This document shows, in pieces, positions 1 to 5,249 of a DNA stretch of 5,249 nucleotides; position 1 is the stretch's first letter; each line of letters starts with the position of its first letter. The notes beneath the pieces were generated by a model. That model did no database searches. It saw only the letters and a list, made by a program, of their open reading frames with translations, and was not told the DNA's origin. Source of the stretch: an uncultured Prevotella sp. (GTDB taxonomy: Bacteria > Bacteroidota > Bacteroidia > Bacteroidales > Bacteroidaceae); contig CALCUV010000204.1 of NCBI GenBank assembly GCA_937906765.1, positions 1 to 5,249 on the forward strand. Reading direction: 5' to 3'. Both the position numbers and the translations under genes were made by a program.

Positions 1-55
1 ATTGTCTATATCAACGGCAAGCGTGTCTTCTTCAAGGGCGTGAATCGCCACGACT
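1..55. repeat. Terminal direct repeat, left copy (contig overlap)
   Basis: These 55 bases are identical to 5195-5249, base for base, and lie in the same codon phase of the same gene. A 55-base terminal identity is what a de Bruijn assembler using k=55 leaves when a path closes on itself. It is therefore read as one physical copy, giving a circle of 5,194 bp, and not as a biological repeat. Confidence 0.93.
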
Positions 56-2007
56 CTCACCCCCTCTACGGACGTGCGGTGACTACAGAGTCGATGTTGC
101 AGGACGTGCTCTTGATGAAGCAGAACAATATCAACACCATCCGTACGTCACACTATCCCAATGCGGCACGTATGTATGCGATGTTTGACCACTACGGTCT
201 CTACACTTGCGATGAAGCAGACTTGGAAGACCATGCCAATCAGTCTATCTCTGATCGCGAAAGTTGGATTCCCGCTTTCGTAGATCGTATCGACCGCATG
301 GTGCTTCGCGACCGCAACCCCCCCTCTGTAGTGATGTGGAGTTTGGGTAACGAAGCCGGCGCTGGTAAGAACTTTAAGGATTGCTACGAAGCCGCTGCAG
401 CGCTCGACTCTCGTCCTATCCACTATGAAGGAACGCGTATCGACAAGCCTTATGGCGGTAGCAAGTACAGTGACTTCTATTCAAAGATGTATCCCGGTAT
501 GGACTGGATGGCGCGTTACACGAACGACCTCGACAAACCCATGTTCATCTGTGAATATGCACACGCTATGGGTAATGCTATCGGTAACTTGCCCGAGTAT
601 TGGGAATCGATAGAGAACAGTAATTCAACGATTGGTGGCTGTATTTGGGACTGGGTGGACCAAGCCATTTACGAACCCAAGGAAATTAAGCAGGGCATTT
701 ACCGCCTCCACACGGGTTATGACTTCCCTGGTCCTCACCAAGGCAACTTCTGTTCTAACGGTATCATTCCCGCTACACGCCATGAGAGTGCGAAACTCAA
801 GGAAGTGAAGGCGGCACACGAGTTTATCAAGTTCAACTTTCTCGGAGTGGATAAGAAGGCGAACACCGTGAAGGTAGAGCTCAAAAATATGTACAACTTC
901 ACGCCCCTCTCTGACTTCTACCTCGTTTACGAAGTGGTGAAGGATGGTAATGTTGTTGCCAAGAAGCAAGTAGCGCTTACTGGTGGTGGCGAAGGTGAGA
1001 AGGAAGTGGTAACGATTAAGGTGCCCAAGGTGAAGTTAGCCAAGGCAGAACAGAAGGGTGAAGAAATCCTCTTGAACCTCCGTGTTTGCCACGCTACAGA
1101 ACAACTCTTTGCTCCTGCAGGTCATGAAGTAGCGCTCAAGCAGTATGAACTCGTGGCACGTCCCGCACTTGCTGCAATCAAGGGTAAGGGTACGTTTGAA
1201 AATGGTATTAACCAAAACGGCAAGGTGCACCTTGGTAATGACAAGATTAAGGCAATCTTCAACGAAGAAAACGGACAACTCATCGGCCTCCTTCTCGATG
1301 GTCGCGAAATCATTAAGGAAGGTCAGGGCTTCGTTTACGATAACCACCGCTGGATTGAGAACGACCGTTTCGGCAATACCAATAACGGACTTGAGGAACG
1401 CGGTACGTTCAAGATTGAAGAACAGGCAGACCGCATCGTTGTGACAACCTCTCGCGACGGTTCGCTTTGTAAGACCGACATTGTCTATACCCTCTATCCC
1501 CAAGGCATAATGGATGTGGACGCTACCTTTACTCCCAAGCATGGAGAGTTGCGCCGCGCAGGTCTTGTTTGTCATGTTGACTCAGCGCTCAAGCAAGTAG
1601 ATTACTATGCGCTCGGTCCTTGGGAAAACTATTCTGACCGTAAGGCGGGTGTGATTGCAGGTCGTTACACTTCAAAGGTAGGCGAAATGCACGAACGTTA
1701 TGTGAAACCCCAATCTACAGGTCAGCGCGAAGAACTCCGTGAACTCGTGCTCACAGATGCTACTGGTTTCGGCATTGTTATCGAAACGGAAGGCAACGTA
1801 AGTTTCAGCGCACTCCCATGGACAGATGCCGACCTCATGAAGAGCAACCACCTCTGGGAAATGCAAAACCGTCCTTACACAGTGCTCCACTTTGACGCTT
1901 ACCACCGTGGTGTGGGTAACGCTTCTTGTGGTGGTGTGGACACTATTGAAAAGTATAAGGTGCCCAACAAGAAGATGAACTACAAGTTGCGCATCAGTGT
2001 GAAGTAA
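1..2007 (+). CDS. lacZ: GH2 beta-galactosidase, catalytic and C-terminal part (continued from 5249)
   Basis: The frame is open from base 1. The GTG at 40 is an internal valine codon within GVNRHD, not a start. Joined to 3179-5194, this gives residues 673-1340. The TIM barrel (about 673-960) carries the LacZ hallmarks: NRH (H689), SHYPN (H723), the metal-site DEADLEDH (E748, H750), acid/base Glu790 in WSLGNE, nucleophile Glu857 in ICEYAHAMGN, and W888 in IWDWVDQ. These correspond to E. coli His357, His391, Glu416, His418, Glu461, Glu537 and Trp568. A linker domain (about 930-1055) and the large C-terminal beta-sandwich (about 1080-1335, with LGPWENYSDR) follow. At 1,340 residues the whole protein exceeds E. 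coli LacZ (1,023) by about 300, which is the ricin-like N-terminus. Two oddities are Pro779 where E. coli has His450, and Cys1315 where it has Trp999. The stop is TAA at 2005-2007, 120 bp before the DUF3467 gene. The enzyme should hydrolyse terminal beta-galactosides outside the cytoplasm. Confidence 0.95.
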   Translation: MVYINGKRVFFKGVNRHDSHPLYGRAVTTESMLQDVLLMKQNNINTIRTSHYPNAARMYAMFDHYGLYTCDEADLEDHANQSISDRESWIPAFVDRIDRMVLRDRNPPSVVMWSLGNEAGAGKNFKDCYEAAAALDSRPIHYEGTRIDKPYGGSKYSDFYSKMYPGMDWMARYTNDLDKPMFICEYAHAMGNAIGNLPEYWESIENSNSTIGGCIWDWVDQAIYEPKEIKQGIYRLHTGYDFPGPHQGNFCSNGIIPATRHESAKLKEVKAAHEFIKFNFLGVDKKANTVKVELKNMYNFTPLSDFYLVYEVVKDGNVVAKKQVALTGGGEGEKEVVTIKVPKVKLAKAEQKGEEILLNLRVCHATEQLFAPAGHEVALKQYELVARPALAAIKGKGTFENGINQNGKVHLGNDKIKAIFNEENGQLIGLLLDGREIIKEGQGFVYDNHRWIENDRFGNTNNGLEERGTFKIEEQADRIVVTTSRDGSLCKTDIVYTLYPQGIMDVDATFTPKHGELRRAGLVCHVDSALKQVDYYALGPWENYSDRKAGVIAGRYTSKVGEMHERYVKPQSTGQREELRELVLTDATGFGIVIETEGNVSFSALPWTDADLMKSNHLWEMQNRPYTVLHFDAYHRGVGNASCGGVDTIEKYKVPNKKMNYKLRISVK

Positions 2008-2013
2008 ATAAAA

Positions 2014-2097
2014 TGAGGTTATAAGGTTTTAAGGAGTCACTGACCTGCATAGTCCTTACGACCTAAGAGCGAAGCGACCTCAAACCTTATAACCTCA
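2014..2097. repeat. 16-bp perfect inverted repeat between lacZ and DUF3467 gene
   Basis: TGAGGTTATAAGGTTT at 2014-2029 is the exact reverse complement of 2082-2097. An inner pair AAGGA (2031-2035) and TCCTT (2053-2057) could extend or compete with the fold. The transcript could form a long hairpin in the intergenic region. No T-run follows on the + strand, so it is not a standard terminator. It could stabilise the mRNA 3' end, weaken read-through or act as a REP-like element; the role is inference. Confidence 0.8.
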
Positions 2098-2123
2098 TAA
2101 CCTCAAAACCTCATAACCTCAAA
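2077..2123. repeat. Short tandem octamer array (ACCTCAWA type)
   Basis: A 7-base unit ACCTCAA (2077-2083) is followed by five contiguous octamers: ACCTTATA, ACCTCATA, ACCTCAAA, ACCTCATA and ACCTCAAA (2084-2123). The last four form an exact duplication of a 16-bp block. The array overlaps the right arm of the inverted repeat and ends four bases before the DUF3467 start codon, so it forms that gene's immediate leader. Confidence 0.85.
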
Positions 2124-2127
2124 AAAT

Positions 2128-2448
2128 ATGTCTGATCAAAAACAACCTAACGGACAACTCCAAATAGAACTCACCCCCGAAGTAGCGGGAGGTACGTATT
2201 CTAACCTCGCTATCATCTCTCACGGCAAGACCGAAATGGTGCTTGACTTTGTGAGCGTGATGCCCGGATTACCCAAAGCAAATGTGAAGAGTCGCATTGT
2301 TATGAACCCCGAACATGCTAAGCGCCTTCTCTTTGCGCTTCAGGACAATATTATCAAGTACGAAAAGACTTTCGGTCCTATCGAACTCGCCGCTCCTCAG
2401 GAAGCACCCGCACAGGGAGGCAAGACTGCTAACCCCTTTGGAGTTTAA
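2128..2448 (+). CDS. DUF3467 family protein
   Basis: This is a small soluble protein of 106 residues with no signal peptide or membrane segment. I recognise it as DUF3467, whose members are about 100 residues and common in Bacteroidota; their biochemical role is not established. The family core is visible: an N-terminal strand (QIELTPEVAGGTYSNLAIISH, residues about 10-30), a second strand (EMVLDFVSVMPG), then KSRIVMNPEHAKRLLFALQDNIIKYEKTFG at about 55-83. The tail is rich in Ala, Pro and Gln and probably disordered. The ATG at 2128 follows an A-rich stretch with no Shine-Dalgarno sequence, which is usual in Bacteroidota. Codon use (CCC for proline, CTC for leucine, GAA, AAG) resembles the beta-galactosidase, so both are native to the same genome. 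No promoter box is seen in the 120-bp gap, so read-through from the upstream gene is likely. An intrinsic terminator begins 24 bp after the stop. From memory, members of this family often lie next to rpoC in Bacteroidales, so this setting may be unusual. Confidence 0.88.
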   Translation: MSDQKQPNGQLQIELTPEVAGGTYSNLAIISHGKTEMVLDFVSVMPGLPKANVKSRIVMNPEHAKRLLFALQDNIIKYEKTFGPIELAAPQEAPAQGGKTANPFGV

Positions 2449-2472
2449 CACGTATATTCATGAGACAACTTG

Positions 2473-2501
2473 GGACGCACGAACACGTGCGTCCTTTTTT
2501 T
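2473..2501 (+). terminator. Intrinsic terminator after DUF3467 gene
   Basis: A perfect 9-bp GC-rich stem (GGACGCACG at 2473-2481 and CGTGCGTCC at 2486-2494) encloses a four-base loop (AACA). It is followed directly by seven T residues (2495-2501). This is a textbook Rho-independent terminator and sits 24 bp downstream of the DUF3467 stop. It closes the transcription unit that starts before the beta-galactosidase. Confidence 0.95.
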
Positions 2502-2588
2502 GTTTCATCTGGACAGAAGCTTTTAATCAACGGGTGACTCTATTTTTATGACAGAAGAACAGAAGATACAGAAGTTTTTCTATCAACT

Positions 2589-2602
2589 GATTGTACGGAT
2601 TT
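2589..2602 (+). repeat. GATTACACGGATT-like motif, copy 1
   Basis: GATTGTACGGATTT differs at two of 14 positions from the copy at 2957-2970. It sits five bases before the heptamer array and is preceded by TATCAAC (2581-2587), a heptamer that also precedes copy 2. Confidence 0.55.
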
Positions 2603-2606
2603 TTGA

Positions 2607-2704
2607 GGTCAACGGACAACGGACAACAGTCAACGGACAACGGACAACGGTCAACAGGCAATGGACAACAGTCAACGGACAACGGTCAATGGACAACGGT
2701 CAAC
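2607..2704. repeat. Tandem heptamer array, 14 copies
   Basis: Fourteen contiguous 7-bp units fill exactly 98 bp. They are mostly GGACAAC (seven copies), GGTCAAC (three) and AGTCAAC (two), with single variants AGGCAAT and GGTCAAT. No unit has an insertion or deletion. The pattern resembles the short heptanucleotide tandem repeats described in filamentous cyanobacteria, though homology is not implied. The region translates in one + frame as a repetitive peptide, but nothing supports that as a gene. Confidence 0.93.
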
Positions 2705-2708
2705 GGTC

Positions 2709-2754
2709 CCATCCGGATGGTAGTCTGTTGTCTGTTGTCTATAGTCTGTTGACT
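2709..2754. repeat. 12-bp palindrome and five inverted heptamers
   Basis: CCATCCGGATGG (2709-2720) is a perfect palindrome. It is followed by heptamers in the opposite orientation: GTAGTCT (sharing base 2720), GTTGTCT, GTTGTCT, ATAGTCT and GTTGACT, ending at 2754. Read on the - strand these are AGTCAAC/AGACAAC-type units, matching the direct array at 2607-2704. The whole 2607-2754 block can fold back as an imperfect hairpin with the palindrome at its tip. Confidence 0.85.
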
Positions 2755-2769
2755 TTTATTTATCAACGC

Positions 2770-2783
2770 GATTACATGGATTA
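2770..2783 (+). repeat. GATTACACGGATT-like motif, copy 2
   Basis: GATTACATGGATTA differs at two of 14 positions from copy 3. It lies just outside the inverted heptamers and is preceded by TATCAAC (2761-2767), so copies 1 and 2 bracket the heptamer element in direct orientation. Confidence 0.55.

Positions 2784-5249
<2,466 letters not shown>

Noticed and set aside
1036..1575. 179-codon reading frame on the - strand inside lacZ
   Set aside because: It is antisense to the conserved C-terminal domains of the enzyme and resembles no family.
40..2007. A separate short beta-galactosidase starting at GTG 40
   Set aside because: The frame is open to base 1, GTG 40 is the valine of the conserved GVNRHD motif, and the N-terminal domains are found at the other end of the contig in the same frame.
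2607..2754. CRISPR array or plasmid iteron origin
   Set aside because: The units are contiguous 7-mers with no spacers, so this is not CRISPR. Iterons are normally longer and accompany a Rep gene, which is absent.

Overview
The window most likely comes from a Bacteroidales bacterium, probably Prevotellaceae. The evidence is a Bacteroidota-type GH2 beta-galactosidase with tandem ricin-like domains, a DUF3467 protein (a family I know mainly from Bacteroidota), A/T-rich leaders without a Shine-Dalgarno sequence, and a Bacteroidota-style TAnnTTTG promoter box. The genus is inferred from style, not proven.

The first 55 bases (1-55) are identical to the last 55 (5195-5249). The reading frame of one beta-galactosidase runs off the right edge and continues in the same frame from the left edge. 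The simplest reading is a contig that closes into a circle of 5,194 bp, with the join inside the gene. Joined, the gene encodes a 1,340-residue secreted enzyme: signal peptide, two ricin-like modules, then a complete five-domain LacZ-type GH2 enzyme with its catalytic glutamates present.

Layout around the circle, all on the + strand: a promoter at 3101-3131; the beta-galactosidase from 3179 through the join to 2007; a 120-bp spacer with an inverted repeat and octamer repeats; a 106-residue DUF3467 protein (2128-2448); a strong intrinsic terminator (2473-2501); then about 680 bp without a convincing gene. That last stretch holds a striking array of 14 heptamers, a 12-bp palindrome and five inverted heptamers (2607-2754), plus three diverged copies of a GATTACACGGATT-like motif.

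The circle is therefore one complete promoter-to-terminator unit plus a repeat-rich spacer. No replication, mobilization, recombination or toxin-antitoxin gene is visible. This makes an ordinary plasmid unlikely. A tandemly amplified chromosomal segment that an assembler collapsed into a circle fits better, although an excised circle cannot be excluded from sequence alone.
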